In this document: positions 17,472 to 27,118 of the stretch, piece by piece
Numbering within the stretch: position 1 is the first letter of the stretch
How the letters are laid out: each line of letters opens with the position of its first letter
Origin: Ahniella affigens
Lineage (GTDB): Bacteria; Pseudomonadota; Gammaproteobacteria; Xanthomonadales; Ahniellaceae
Reading direction: 5' to 3'
NCBI RefSeq assembly: GCF_003015185.1
Contig: NZ_CP027860.1
Coordinates: 5,053,001-5,117,000 of the forward strand
Length of the DNA: 64,000 nt
Position numbers and translations under genes: made by a program
Notes under the pieces: generated by a model
Database searches by the model: none
What the model was told of the DNA's origin: nothing
The model's input: the letters and a program-made list of their open reading frames with translations, nothing else

Positions 17472-18842
17472 TTACTCGAGCGGATCGGCTGAATTGGGAC
17501 CATTGCGGCCCTCGGCACTAGCCGCAGTCTTCGGACACTCACCATGATGACCGATGCGGGCAGTCAGCTCGTCACATAATCGGGTCGCCGCTTCCGGATC
17601 ACCACCGGCGATCAACACGGCGGCGAGACCGCCGGTCGCCTCAGGATCGAGTGGCGCGATGGTTAATACTCGGCGATACCAGGATTCGGCTTGGCGCCAG
17701 TCGCCAGCATTTCGATAGCGGTCACCGATCAGAATGCCGAGCGCTTCCTGCCAGTGCTGCACTTGGGCGGGGTTCTCCGCATAGTCTTGATCCATGGCCG
17801 CATAGGCCTGTTCGAACCAATGGCGGGCTTCGTCGTTGCGATCAAGTTGGGTCAGGACGTCGGCGAGATTGATCATCGCGGGCCACGCTTGTGGGTCCAG
17901 TTCGATGGCGCGCTGGTGCTCGATCAGTCCCTGGTCCAGATTGCCCTGCGCACTGAGCACCAAACCCAGTGCTTTATGCGCTGCTGCGGCGTTCGGTGCG
18001 CGTTGCACGGCCGCCTCGGCGAGTTCGCGCGCGCGTCGCAATTGGCTGCGGGCGGGCTCTTCGGCCATATGACCTGCCTTCAGCGCGTCGGCCAGGCGAC
18101 GATATTCGATGGCCGTCGCACCGGGTGGGGTCGGCCAACGGATCGCTCGTTGCGTGAGCGCATTGGCGAGCCCCGCGAGGGCCGCGGGGTTTTCGGGGTC
18201 GACATTCAACACCCGTTGGTAGAGCTCCAGCGCCGCTTCGTTGTCGGCACGGTCGAACTGAAAGTAGTGATCGTCGGCGCGAACCAGGAGGCGCTCGTTG
18301 TCGGCACTGGTTTGGGTTCCGCCTTCGCGGGTGTGTCGGGTCCGCTCGGACCACAGCCAAGCCAAAACCGTGAGACCGATCACCAATGCCAGTCCGATCG
18401 TCAGTTTCGACCAATATTGCGGACGGTGGTAAGCGCGCGCGACGGATTCGGTCGGCTCAGCGTCCGGCTGCACGACCGCTTTGGTTGGCGGCGCCATGGT
18501 TACGATGGATTCAACCACCGGGATCCATCGATAGCCGCGCTTGGCGATGGTTTCGATCCACTGTGGCGCTCGGGCGTCATCGCCCAGTGCCTGCCGCAAC
18601 TTTGACACCGTCCGGGCGAGGCTGTCGTCACCAACGACCAGTCCGGGCCACAGCGTGGCCATCAGTTGCTCCCGAGTCCAGACGCGCCCTGGCTCGTTGG
18701 CAAGCAGACAAAAGAGATCCATGACCTTGGGTTCCAACCGCTGATTGCCCGCGGGGCCGCGAAGCTCACCCAGGTCACGCTCAGCGCGCCATGGGCCGGC
18801 CACCACCCGCTCGGGCCAAGGCTCTGAATTCATTGCAGTCAT
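17472..18842 (-). CDS. CadC-like membrane regulator with TPR repeats
   Basis: The 456-residue protein opens with an OmpR/PhoB-type winged helix (about 35-110): LEPKVMDLFCLLANEPGRVW, then LMATLWPG, then a recognition helix with ARTVSKLRQALGD and IAKRGYRW. One membrane helix (about 146-164) follows. Residues 190-440 hold several TPR-like repeats (for example ALAGLANALTQRA, AHKALGLVLSAQGNLDQGL). DNA binding from the membrane, driven by a periplasmic TPR sensor, is inferred by analogy with CadC. It is divergent from the S41 peptidase gene, with 117 bp between the starts. Confidence 0.85.
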   Translation of the reverse strand: MTAMNSEPWPERVVAGPWRAERDLGELRGPAGNQRLEPKVMDLFCLLANEPGRVWTREQLMATLWPGLVVGDDSLARTVSKLRQALGDDARAPQWIETIAKRGYRWIPVVESIVTMAPPTKAVVQPDAEPTESVARAYHRPQYWSKLTIGLALVIGLTVLAWLWSERTRHTREGGTQTSADNERLLVRADDHYFQFDRADNEAALELYQRVLNVDPENPAALAGLANALTQRAIRWPTPPGATAIEYRRLADALKAGHMAEEPARSQLRRARELAEAAVQRAPNAAAAHKALGLVLSAQGNLDQGLIEHQRAIELDPQAWPAMINLADVLTQLDRNDEARHWFEQAYAAMDQDYAENPAQVQHWQEALGILIGDRYRNAGDWRQAESWYRRVLTIAPLDPEATGGLAAVLIAGGDPEAATRLCDELTARIGHHGECPKTAASAEGRNGPNSADPLE

Positions 18843-18959
18843 GACTTGGGAAGAAGATCGTCAGCAAAGCAGGAGGGTTTGCTCATGGTGGAATAGCATG
18901 GCGAGCACCGACACTGCAGGCAAGCCGGCGTGGTGTCGGCATGACAAGAGAGGGATCGA

Positions 18960-20468
18960 ATGCGTCAACAGGGATTTCAAGCGGGAGGGTGTTTGGTGCT
19001 GGTATTGGGGTTGCTCGCCTGCAGCGCGACCAGGCCGCCGGTCGTAGCCTGCCCAGAACCGCCCCAGGGAATGGATGCCGAATCGCCCACATTCCGCGCC
19101 GAAGACTTACGGTCAGACTTGGCCGCGCTTCACGCGGGTCTTCAGGAAGCGCATGTCGATCTGTACGCGCGCCAGTCGAAAGCTGCGCTCGACCAAGCGT
19201 TTGCCGAGGCGATGCATGGGATCGATCGGCCACTGACCCGAACCGCAGCCGAGCTCTATTTTCAGCGCGTTGTCGCAAAGGTGCAGGTGGCGCACGCCCG
19301 GATCGACCTGCCATTTGCGCGCTGGTCCGCCTACCGGGATGCCGGTGGCCGTGCGCTCCCGTTGTTTCTGCGGGTCGACGACGGCCGGGTGTATGTCTGG
19401 GAGCTCGCGATGCCGGTCGCGGGCCTCGCGCCCGGTGACGAGGTGATCAGCGTGGATGGACATGCCGCCCTGTCCTGGCTCAACAACCTCGGTGCGTTGG
19501 TGTCGGCCGATACCGACTACATGCGTTATGCACAGATGGAGCGCTTGCTACCCATGTTGGCCTGGCTCGCGCACGGCGATGTGGATGGCGTGGCGTTGCA
19601 AGTCCGCCGAAGCGACGGGCACGTTGCAAGCGTCACCGTGGCGAGCCGCTGTCGGGCCGAGATTTTGGCGGCAGCCACAACTCCTGCTGACCAAGCAGCG
19701 CCGGCATCTCGTGAATTCCGGTTGCTCAATGCAACCACCGGCTATCTCAAACCTGGTCCGTTTTATGACGATCGGCCGGAAGCCGAAACGCCCTGGAGCA
19801 CGACGGCCTTTCGGACGTTTATCGATGCCTCGTTTCAGGACCTGATCGCCAAGAACGCCGACACGTTGATCATCGATCTGCGCGACAACCCTGGCGGCGA
19901 CAACTCGTTCAGCGATTTGATGCTGGCCTGGTTTGCGACCCAACCCTTCCGCTTCAGCCCCGGTTTCGAAATCAAAGTCAGCCCGCAGACTACCGCCTCC
20001 AATCAAGCGAGACTGGACAGCGCACCGGCGGATGCTGGCGGCGCGTCGGCTGATATGGCCAAGCTGTTTGTTGGCAAGCAAACGGGTGACGTAGTGGTCT
20101 ATCCGATCCCAGAAGTTGCGCCGCGTCCTGGTGATCGCTTCCGAGGCAAGGTGTACGTGCTGATCAATCGCCACACATACTCGAATGCCACGAACGTCGC
20201 CGCAGTGATTCAGGACTACAAGTTCGGCACCTTGCTCGGTGAAGAGACCTCTGACCTCGCGAGCACGCTTGGCGCGATGGAACAGTTCACGCTGCCGCAC
20301 ACCGGCATTGTGGTGGGCTACCCCAAGGCTCGTATCCTCCGACCGAATCGGGACCCTGCCCCGCGCGGCGTCGTGCCCGATCATGTGTTGGTCAGCCCGC
20401 ACGGGCGAGATGGGCACGATGCGGTACTGGCGCTGGCGCTGGATTGGGTCCGACAGCAGACCGAATGA
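18960..20468 (+). CDS. S41-family (C-terminal processing) peptidase lipoprotein
   Basis: ATG 18960 has an AGAGGG site and opens a lipoprotein signal (LVLGLLACSA, lipid Cys at 21). The 502-residue protein has a PDZ-like region (about 130-180, with LAPGDEVISVDG) and an S41 core: LIIDLRDNPGGDNSF near 303, VLINRHTYSNATNVAAVI with the probable nucleophile Ser408, then LLGEETSDL. Relatives cut proteins near C-termini or act as periplasmic hydrolases. As a lipoprotein it would sit in the envelope. The divergent CadC/TPR gene may control it. Confidence 0.82.
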   Translation: MRQQGFQAGGCLVLVLGLLACSATRPPVVACPEPPQGMDAESPTFRAEDLRSDLAALHAGLQEAHVDLYARQSKAALDQAFAEAMHGIDRPLTRTAAELYFQRVVAKVQVAHARIDLPFARWSAYRDAGGRALPLFLRVDDGRVYVWELAMPVAGLAPGDEVISVDGHAALSWLNNLGALVSADTDYMRYAQMERLLPMLAWLAHGDVDGVALQVRRSDGHVASVTVASRCRAEILAAATTPADQAAPASREFRLLNATTGYLKPGPFYDDRPEAETPWSTTAFRTFIDASFQDLIAKNADTLIIDLRDNPGGDNSFSDLMLAWFATQPFRFSPGFEIKVSPQTTASNQARLDSAPADAGGASADMAKLFVGKQTGDVVVYPIPEVAPRPGDRFRGKVYVLINRHTYSNATNVAAVIQDYKFGTLLGEETSDLASTLGAMEQFTLPHTGIVVGYPKARILRPNRDPAPRGVVPDHVLVSPHGRDGHDAVLALALDWVRQQTE

Positions 20469-20586
20469 CGGGCGGTGGTCATGTGCCTGACGGTTCCGGT
20501 ATGTTCGCAATCAGAGTCGGCTCGATTGCTGGGCCGGAACCTCGCTTTGGCTGACCGAGTCGCTACCGCTCGATGGGTAAGGACCG

Positions 20587-21330
20587 ATGATGAGCACTCA
20601 CATTTCGACCCAACCTGACTGGCACGGCCGCATCGCTTTGTCGATGCTGCTTGCCCTCTTTGTAGCATTGGCGTCGTCGGTTGCACGTGCCGGCGACACT
20701 GCGCGCGTCGCGACTTCTGCAGACGCGCCCGAAGCTGAGCGAGGGCAACCGCCCTCGATCTGGCTTGTGCAGCATTCCCGGTTTCGGATGCAGGGGGATG
20801 TGTATGAATATCGCCTCGACTTCCAGGAACCGATCCCAGTGACACCGGCCCTGTGCCAGGTGGACGTTGCCGACATCGATGTGGCGAAAAATGGGCGCCC
20901 TCCAGATCTCAATGGCTATGACGCGGTGACTCAATACCGACTGTTCGCGTTTCGGGTTGCGGGCGTCGACTGTACAGACATGTCGCCTGCCGCATTCTTT
21001 CGTGCGGATGACGGCATCAGTGCCGAGAACATTGAATCCGTGCAGCGTGCGCTATGGCGCTGGCAGCGATCCTTGAGGATAGTCAGCGACTTGCCGCCAA
21101 TTGAAGACAACGAGGCCGCCGGGGGTGATCTCGACGATTTTCTTGACCAAGTCCGCAATGCCCGGTTGACGGAGACATCGTCGATTGGACTGAGCGACTC
21201 GGACATCGTTTGTGAATGGTCCCTGCAAGGCGGCAAGGGGTTGCTTTGGGATGTCCGCATTAACCCCAACACCGGCGTGGTCAACGGAATTGGCTTTGGG
21301 CACGTTGATCCCGAACTTTCGGATGATTGA
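20587..21330 (+). CDS. Exported protein of unknown function
   Basis: The 247-residue protein has a signal peptide (residues 1-36, ending VARAG). The mature part is mostly polar, with three scattered Cys (CQVD, CTDM, CEWS) that could form disulfides. No family was recognised. The start may be ATG 20587 or the next codon, ATG 20590. It follows the S41 gene by 118 bp on the same strand and could be co-transcribed. Confidence 0.6.
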   Translation: MMSTHISTQPDWHGRIALSMLLALFVALASSVARAGDTARVATSADAPEAERGQPPSIWLVQHSRFRMQGDVYEYRLDFQEPIPVTPALCQVDVADIDVAKNGRPPDLNGYDAVTQYRLFAFRVAGVDCTDMSPAAFFRADDGISAENIESVQRALWRWQRSLRIVSDLPPIEDNEAAGGDLDDFLDQVRNARLTETSSIGLSDSDIVCEWSLQGGKGLLWDVRINPNTGVVNGIGFGHVDPELSDD

Positions 21331-21389
21331 TAGGCACGGCCGCCGGCCTGAATCCATTGCTCGGTTTGTGCTTGCCGCTGAACGATTGT

Positions 21390-21818
21390 TCAATTGGAGG
21401 GACCGCGCCGCTTCCGCCAGCCTGCTACCAGCTTCTGGTATGGCCGCACCACATCTGGCACGTACAGATCGCGGACGTCCTCGGGTGCGTATGTCGCGTC
21501 AATGAGCGGGCCAACCTCGAAGTGTTCGACGTCGGGTCGCGATTGAAGCCACGCAGCAACCCAATGCCGATCGGCCTCAGTTGCACTTCGACGGCTTTGG
21601 GGCACGACAAAGCCATCATCGGCGCCACCGTAGGTCAGGCCTGATGATTCGATCGCTTCGCGAAGGAAATCATTCCAAAACGCGTTGTCTGCATCGGCCG
21701 ACTCATTCTCTTGGCGTTGCAGTTTGAGCTCAAATCCCAGGACTTGGAACTCGTCGACGTATAGTTTTTTTCGGAGCCGGCGGACCCGGCTTCGGCGGGG
21801 TGGCGTTCGTTGGTTCAT
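21390..21818 (-). CDS. yggL: YggL-like 50S ribosome-binding protein (DUF469)
   Basis: From ATG 21818 the 142-residue protein reads RRLRKKLYVDEFQVLGFELK, then FWNDFLREAIESSGLTYGGA, then TEADRHWVAAWLQSRPDVEH and VGPLIDA. These are the signature blocks of the DUF469/YggL family; the E. coli member binds the 50S subunit. About 30 residues extend past the family core (YVPDVVRPYQKLVAGWRKRR). ATG 21824 is an alternative start. The frame stays open upstream to 22184 but without a ribosome site. The gene symbol is by family only. Confidence 0.75.
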   Translation of the reverse strand: MNQRTPPRRSRVRRLRKKLYVDEFQVLGFELKLQRQENESADADNAFWNDFLREAIESSGLTYGGADDGFVVPQSRRSATEADRHWVAAWLQSRPDVEHFEVGPLIDATYAPEDVRDLYVPDVVRPYQKLVAGWRKRRGPSN

Positions 21819-21824
21819 TCTCAT

Positions 21825-22322
21825 CGTTGCTGTTCTTCGAGCGGCGTTCGGCGAGGTGACGACGCGCTTAAGTCGTCCCACGAGATGGTAGCCAATTTGA
21901 ACCCCGTCTTGGATCAAGTCCGGGGCGACGAATCGCAAGTGTCTCGTTTGTGGCAATTCTGCCGCTTGGGCTTGTGAGAAGAATCGATTTGCCAATGATC
22001 CGGGTTCATCTCTCGTCACCTGGGACTTGCTCCGAGTGGGGATAGCGCCGAATTGGACAAATCGAAGCCTACCTAGAACAACGGGGCCTGTTTTGCCCCG
22101 ACGGCTTTCGCACTGTGCGGCACGTCGGGATCCAGAACAATCGGGCGATTGCATCGCAAGCAATCTGAGGCACCGAACGCTCACGCACTGGTCGATCTGA
22201 TCGTTGCATGGGATTGCTCACGCTGGTCGGTCGTGATCGTCCGACGCAAAGAATTCCGCGTAGACCCGTAGCCACCCCGGAATGGGTCCGCGGCGGGCAC
22301 TTTCGGAGCACTTGAGAACCCT
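21825..22322. other. Intergenic region, about 500 bp
   Basis: No gene is convincing here. The minus strand stays open from 22184 into the YggL gene and includes a protein-like stretch (DLIQDGVQIGYHLVGRLKRV), which could be a decayed gene or chance. A promoter for the plus-strand gene at 22323 must lie near its right end. Confidence 0.4.
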
Positions 22323-24332
22323 ATGAAACAGAGACATGTGAGTGTGATGGTGTTGGCGATACTCGCTAGCGCGACAGTCGATGCGCGCCCCGCGGGTCCA
22401 CTGGTTTCGGTCGAGGCTGCGCCGCAGCCTGTCTTGCGCGAATGTCCGGCCAATTTGCTGAAGGATGTGGTGTTGCAGAACACTTTGCGGGTCTCGCGGT
22501 CGGTGCAAGTTCGCGATGGCGAGGTTGTTCATGTGGACCGGTTTGCACTGGATGGCAACGCACAATGCGCAGTTCAAACGGCGCCAACCTTTGTCGCACT
22601 GAAGCCGGATGACGCCTTATTGGCACCGATCGATGTAAGTGATGTCAGCGATGTCCTGTCGCTAGCCGATTCCAAGGGCAAGGATACGCCTTCGGGCAAC
22701 TCTTGGGCCTGTACTGTACGCGGCAAGAACATTGCCGTCTATGCGGGTCGATGCGGCAGCGGCGGCGGTTTGATTGGTTCAGCGTTTTTTGTCGCACCCA
22801 ACTTCGCGCTCAGTGGCGGCTCGATTTGGAATGGTTTCCAAGGGAATGCGTGCCTGATCGAAGGCACATCCAGCGCACCGTCCGCATACTACGATGTCCA
22901 CACCGTCAATGTGGCTGGCTCCGGTTCGAACACTTTGGTGGGACTGGGCTTGATGCAAACAGGCCCAGGCACCTCGGGCGTGCAGGCTCAGGATAGTCCG
23001 CTTTATGTATCTGGGCAGCCATTCCGATCGGCTTCTGTGGAAGGCAAGTTTCAAAACTATTTCACCTGCAAGTCCGGCCCGGTCGTTTCGGACCAGAACG
23101 GGCTCGCACGCATTGACTACACTTATGTCAATGATCCCTTCCCGCCCGCTCCTTTTCCGTTGGACGTCGGCGGCCCGGCTTTTCTCGGCGTTTCGGGCAA
23201 CACAACGCCAATCGGCGTGCATATCTTTGAGGGTTCGGTCAGCGTTCCCTATCCCTATCTGACGCCGTTCTTTCGACGCTTTACGTCCGCCGACACGGGT
23301 CTAATTGGCACGTGGATGCAGGCCGCAGTACCGACCAGCACGCAGGCTGTCACCATTACGTCGCCAACCTTCGGGAGTGTCGTCAACAGCAATCTCCCGC
23401 TCAATGTTGCGGTGACCGCGCCGGGTGGTTTTGCGCTCGAATTGGATGGGGCGCCAGTCGCCACCCCGATCAGCAATCTGAGCCCTGGCGTGCACACGCT
23501 CACGGCATACAAGCCGGGTTTGCCGCAGTACCGGCATACCATTCGCTTCACCGCCGAGGCACAGGTGTACGTCGACAACTACGAGTTTGACAATACCCCG
23601 GAAACCTACAAGGCGTTGTACGCCGATCAACCGCAAACGCACACCTTTCATCTGTACAACGACCAGGATTGGACCGCCTTCGCGGTCGGCAACGGGACTC
23701 GAATCAATCTATCGATGGTAGGGAGCAACTTCGGTACCTGCAGTATGACCCTGTACCGTCACCCCGACTATCCAAACGGGACACGTGAGCTGGTAACGTC
23801 GACCGCGGGACCTTGCCAAGCGTTGTCGCTGAACGTCGACTCGCCGGTCTCGCCGAGTATCCATGTGTATTTCTTGGAAACGCGTCTGCAAGGCGCCTAC
23901 AGCGGGAACAACACGAGCTACGTGCTGACTGCCACCACACAGCAAGTCCCCGTAGCGGCTGATTCGTACGAAGCCGACAACAGTCGCGAGCAGTTTGTGG
24001 CGCTCTATGCTGGTGCGCCGCAGGATCACAACTTCCATCAGGAAGGCGACGTGGATTGGACGGCGTTTGCAGTCGGCCCTAGCGTGCCCGTTCAGGTGCG
24101 CGTAACGGGCAACGGTGCAGACCGGTCGCGCATCCGTCTGTATCGGCAGACCAACTACCCGTACGGTCCCATTGACTTGATCGGCACCCATGAGGCCACC
24201 AATCCGCTCCTGCTTTCGGATCAGATCTCGCATAACGGGCCCTACACCGTTTACTACGTCGAAACGTCGGCGATCTGGAGCGGCTTCTATGGGTTGGCGG
24301 CAAGCTACACGATTTCGGTGGAGGCAAACTAG
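22323..24332 (+). CDS. Exported trypsin-fold pseudoprotease with two PPC domains
   Basis: The 669-residue protein has a signal peptide to about residue 21. Residues about 125-335 follow a trypsin-like layout (GSAFFVAPNFALSGGS, then DVGGPAFLGV), but the catalytic positions are lost: no His where TAAHC is expected, and Ala in place of the nucleophile Ser (GGPAF for GDSGGP). An Ig-like or Big region (about 342-412) follows. Two bacterial pre-peptidase C-terminal (PPC) domains complete it, 417-538 and 545-669; each opens with D-x-YE-x-DN and has DxDWTAFAVG. PPC domains usually end secreted proteases. A binding or scaffold role is inferred. Confidence 0.72.
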   Translation: MKQRHVSVMVLAILASATVDARPAGPLVSVEAAPQPVLRECPANLLKDVVLQNTLRVSRSVQVRDGEVVHVDRFALDGNAQCAVQTAPTFVALKPDDALLAPIDVSDVSDVLSLADSKGKDTPSGNSWACTVRGKNIAVYAGRCGSGGGLIGSAFFVAPNFALSGGSIWNGFQGNACLIEGTSSAPSAYYDVHTVNVAGSGSNTLVGLGLMQTGPGTSGVQAQDSPLYVSGQPFRSASVEGKFQNYFTCKSGPVVSDQNGLARIDYTYVNDPFPPAPFPLDVGGPAFLGVSGNTTPIGVHIFEGSVSVPYPYLTPFFRRFTSADTGLIGTWMQAAVPTSTQAVTITSPTFGSVVNSNLPLNVAVTAPGGFALELDGAPVATPISNLSPGVHTLTAYKPGLPQYRHTIRFTAEAQVYVDNYEFDNTPETYKALYADQPQTHTFHLYNDQDWTAFAVGNGTRINLSMVGSNFGTCSMTLYRHPDYPNGTRELVTSTAGPCQALSLNVDSPVSPSIHVYFLETRLQGAYSGNNTSYVLTATTQQVPVAADSYEADNSREQFVALYAGAPQDHNFHQEGDVDWTAFAVGPSVPVQVRVTGNGADRSRIRLYRQTNYPYGPIDLIGTHEATNPLLLSDQISHNGPYTVYYVETSAIWSGFYGLAASYTISVEAN

Positions 24333-24500
24333 GGGAGTCTGAATCAGGCCATCCTGGACTTTCAGACCCGCACTGTGTCCGGCCGCCTGTCCCGGCGAAG
24401 GCCGAGGTCCGGACTCAGTGCTCCAGAATCACGCACTTGTGTGCTTGATTCTGGACGGGCCAGCCATGGCCCCGCGTCGCCTCTGAACTTGTTCAGAGGC
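24333..24500 (+). repeat. Mosaic palindromic repeat, copy A (all five modules)
   Basis: The copy starts directly after the TAG of the PPC gene. In order: module 1, GTCTGAA...TTCAGAC with inner CAGG/CCTG; module 2, GCACTGTGTCCGG...CCGGACTCAGTGC (one mismatch); module 3, CCAGAATCACGCAC-TTGT-GTGCTTGATTCTGG (one mismatch); module 4, GGGCC-AGCCAT-GGCCC; module 5, GCCTCTGAAC-TT-GTTCAGAGGC (perfect). The same series appears at 49436-49575 and, without module 5, at 62543-62692. It probably also acts as the terminator between convergent genes. Confidence 0.8.
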
Positions 24501-24640
24501 TACCAAGGCAACTTTGAGTCGGTCCGACTTGAATTCTCAGATACTCTTGGCGGCATCAGCAGCTCTCTGACCCTTGGAGCGCCTGCTCACCTGGACGCTG
24601 CCGCGGTCACTCGTGTCGTGTCCCGCAAATAGCACGGGAA
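24501..24640. other. Spacer after repeat copy A
   Basis: With the preceding repeat this completes a 308-bp gap. No gene or further repeat module was recognised; a weak TCCCG/CGGGA hairpin lies near its right end, 24621-24639. Confidence 0.4.
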
Positions 24641-26107
24641 TCACTCAAACCCGTGCGCAAACAACGGGAGCTCTGCAGCGACAACGGCGACGTTGCCAAG
24701 TATCACTCTGCCCGAGGCATCCCGACCCCCACTCTGAAGCTGGATTTGCGGTCGATTCGTCGCCCTGGCCGGCAAGCTGGCGCGCAGCGAATAGGTCCCA
24801 GGTGCCAGATCGGCAGGCACGAGAGCAGTGGCTTGCAGCGTTAATGGCGCACCGGGATGCAGCGCACGCAAATCATCGGCAAATCGGGTACTCCAGCGGG
24901 TAACACCGCTCGTGTCGACTAGTTCAAGTTGCAGCTCATATTGCCAATAGATTGGCGCACTGCCGGTGTTGGCAAGAGCGACGGTCACCGGAATTGGACT
25001 GCCAGCATGAATCGGGTCGGGCAATTCCAGCCGATCTAAATGCAGATTGTAGCCAAGCGCGCGGCGAATGCTCGCCAGCGCAGTCGCAAACCCGGGTTCC
25101 TCATGCTTGCCCGCCGGTCCAAGAACGCTGAAGTGGTACTGCCGTATCAATGTCTCGATGTCAGCCTGGCGGCTCACCCAGACGTTCTTTTGGCTGGCCA
25201 ACGGGCTCTCACCGGAAACGGGATTCTGCTGCCAGTTGTCACGAGCGCCCGGCGATTGGTTGGCGATCGCCCATTCCATGTTCCAATCGCCGCTGTCATC
25301 GCACAATGGCATTGCGGGCGAGAACAACGCACACGCGCCGGTAAAGGACGGAAAGTAGTCTTCGTGAAAGCCAAATTCGGTATTGCCGACGTCCGTAGCC
25401 CGGGGATATCGGGTTTGCATCGGCGTCTGCACGAAAGCCTGTGCGTAGTGGTCACGGATCGCTTGCTTGGTCGAACTACTCGGTTCCAGAGACTCGCATC
25501 CGGTCTGGTGCCACTCGCCCCAAAGTCCCAATAGGCCGATTTGTATGGCGGTGACTCGAGCGTCGCCGTCATACCGCGCTGCGAATGCATCGATCAGTTG
25601 CTCCATTTGCGTCAACATGTTCGGATGATTCCACGCCGGAGCCCGACCTGGGCCATCTCCATTGCAACTGGTGTAGTCGGTTCCGACAATGTTGAAGGGC
25701 GCTTGCTCGAGGAACAAGGGATAGTCTCGCTCCAACTGGCCGCCTGAGTAGTACTGACTGATGCCGCTGGCTGGGCCATCAGGATAGTCAGCGACCAAGC
25801 GGAGCACGAAAGTCGCGTCCGGATATACGGCCTGGATCGGCGCCAGATGACGCTGTTCGAAGCCCGACCAGTCGAAACTCTGATCGAACGGTTCCACCTC
25901 CCGCCAAGGTACGTAGACATGAAAAATCCGTGTTCCGTAGAAGTTGTCGGTTCCGCCATCGGCTGCAAACGTCGTGCCCCAGAGCATGAAACCCTTGTGT
26001 GGATTCGACACATCGTCGCTCGTTCGGGGCGGCAGAAATACAGCTGAGCCGGCCACATTGGCACTGAGGACCAACGCGCTGGTCAGGATTGCCCGCAGAA
26101 TTTTCAT
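24641..26107 (-). CDS. Secreted DUF4832-type protein with GFE tail
   Basis: From ATG 26107 the 488-residue protein has a signal peptide (MKILRAILTSALVLSANVAG). The body matches the DUF4874/DUF4832 glycosidase-like barrel: NPHKGFMLWG, VYVPWREVEP then FDWSGFEQ, VLRLVADYP, and LGLLGLWGEWH. A beta-sandwich-like domain follows (about 365-470). It ends LPLFAHGFE, the tail shared with four other exported proteins here. A carbohydrate target is plausible from the fold but not shown. ATG 26140 is an alternative start with no better ribosome site. Confidence 0.72.
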   Translation of the reverse strand: MKILRAILTSALVLSANVAGSAVFLPPRTSDDVSNPHKGFMLWGTTFAADGGTDNFYGTRIFHVYVPWREVEPFDQSFDWSGFEQRHLAPIQAVYPDATFVLRLVADYPDGPASGISQYYSGGQLERDYPLFLEQAPFNIVGTDYTSCNGDGPGRAPAWNHPNMLTQMEQLIDAFAARYDGDARVTAIQIGLLGLWGEWHQTGCESLEPSSSTKQAIRDHYAQAFVQTPMQTRYPRATDVGNTEFGFHEDYFPSFTGACALFSPAMPLCDDSGDWNMEWAIANQSPGARDNWQQNPVSGESPLASQKNVWVSRQADIETLIRQYHFSVLGPAGKHEEPGFATALASIRRALGYNLHLDRLELPDPIHAGSPIPVTVALANTGSAPIYWQYELQLELVDTSGVTRWSTRFADDLRALHPGAPLTLQATALVPADLAPGTYSLRASLPARATNRPQIQLQSGGRDASGRVILGNVAVVAAELPLFAHGFE

Positions 26108-26326
26108 GCTGATTTGATTGTCGCTTCGATGCTGTGCCATCGCACGGATTCCAGCACAGGGCACAAGTCGAGAACCGGGATGATCGGCACACTTGAGCGC
26201 CAATGAACCGTAACGTCGTCAATAAAGCCTACGCGTGGCCGGCTTGAACCTAGGTATTGATCAAAGCCCTTTTTGTATCGACGCGGCCGCGGCGAACCGG
26301 CGCGTGCGGCATGTGGGGGTTTCAAG

Positions 26327-27037
26327 TCAGGTGTCGTACTCGCCATCCCACGGCGGATAGAAGGCCATGTAGTTTCCAGGCTCCACGGTCACCCAGATCG
26401 ATGGGTCATCGTCATCGTCGTCGTCTTCACCGGCGTCGTCGGTATCGTCATCGCCTGGATCAAAGATCAGCCCGAATTCCAAGCCGAAAGCGCTGACACT
26501 AAAGGGTGTCACCGAGATGTCCTGGAAGGTGTGTGGCCCCAGGCGCTCCAACAAGCGTTCGGTGAACGCGTCGACAGCCGATTCCGTCGTGAGCCCTTCC
26601 TGCTTCTCGTCGAAGATCTCTGCCTCAAGCAACGCGCCATATTCATCGAATCGGTACAGAGCGATGTAGTTGCCGCCCTTGCGACCTTCAAGTCGCGGCT
26701 CGAAGGGAAAGGTCAGAAAGAACTGTGAGCCGTCCTTCAGCTTGCCGACGTAGCGCGCCTTGTAGTCATCGTGGTTGATGCGTACGAGCCGTGGCGGCAA
26801 TCGTTTTGAATGGGGTGGCAGGCTGGACGCGTCGCCTTCAAGGTAACCCTTTTTGCGCTTCTCATGAATGTCGCGCGCAACCGCGCGCAACGCAGCGTCG
26901 GGGCTTTCAAAGTTTTTTTGCGTCAATCTGGGCTTGGCGCCAATCCGACCGTTTTCGGTAATGATCGTATTGCCACGGCATTCGATGTTCCAAAACTTGT
27001 TGGATTGATCGTCCTGCAGATAGAAAGTTCGCTTCAT
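26327..27037 (-). CDS. WGR-domain protein
   Basis: The 236-residue cytosolic protein begins with a WGR-type domain (residues 1-70: NKFWNIECRGNTIITENGRI, then a K-rich helix). WGR domains bind nucleic acid in PARPs and occur in many bacterial orphans. The middle part is beta-rich (YIALYRFDEYGALLEAEIFD). A highly acidic stretch (DPGDDDTDDAGEDDDDDDDP) lies near residues 195-214. There is no catalytic PARP part. It is the last gene of the minus-strand set from 30304. Confidence 0.75.
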   Translation of the reverse strand: MKRTFYLQDDQSNKFWNIECRGNTIITENGRIGAKPRLTQKNFESPDAALRAVARDIHEKRKKGYLEGDASSLPPHSKRLPPRLVRINHDDYKARYVGKLKDGSQFFLTFPFEPRLEGRKGGNYIALYRFDEYGALLEAEIFDEKQEGLTTESAVDAFTERLLERLGPHTFQDISVTPFSVSAFGLEFGLIFDPGDDDTDDAGEDDDDDDDPSIWVTVEPGNYMAFYPPWDGEYDT

Positions 27038-27118
27038 TTGGTGAGGCCGCGTTCGTGGATGAAGTGCTGTATGCCGTCAGGACGACCGACCTTGGGCAGA
27101 CCGGCCAGGAACCGGCAC

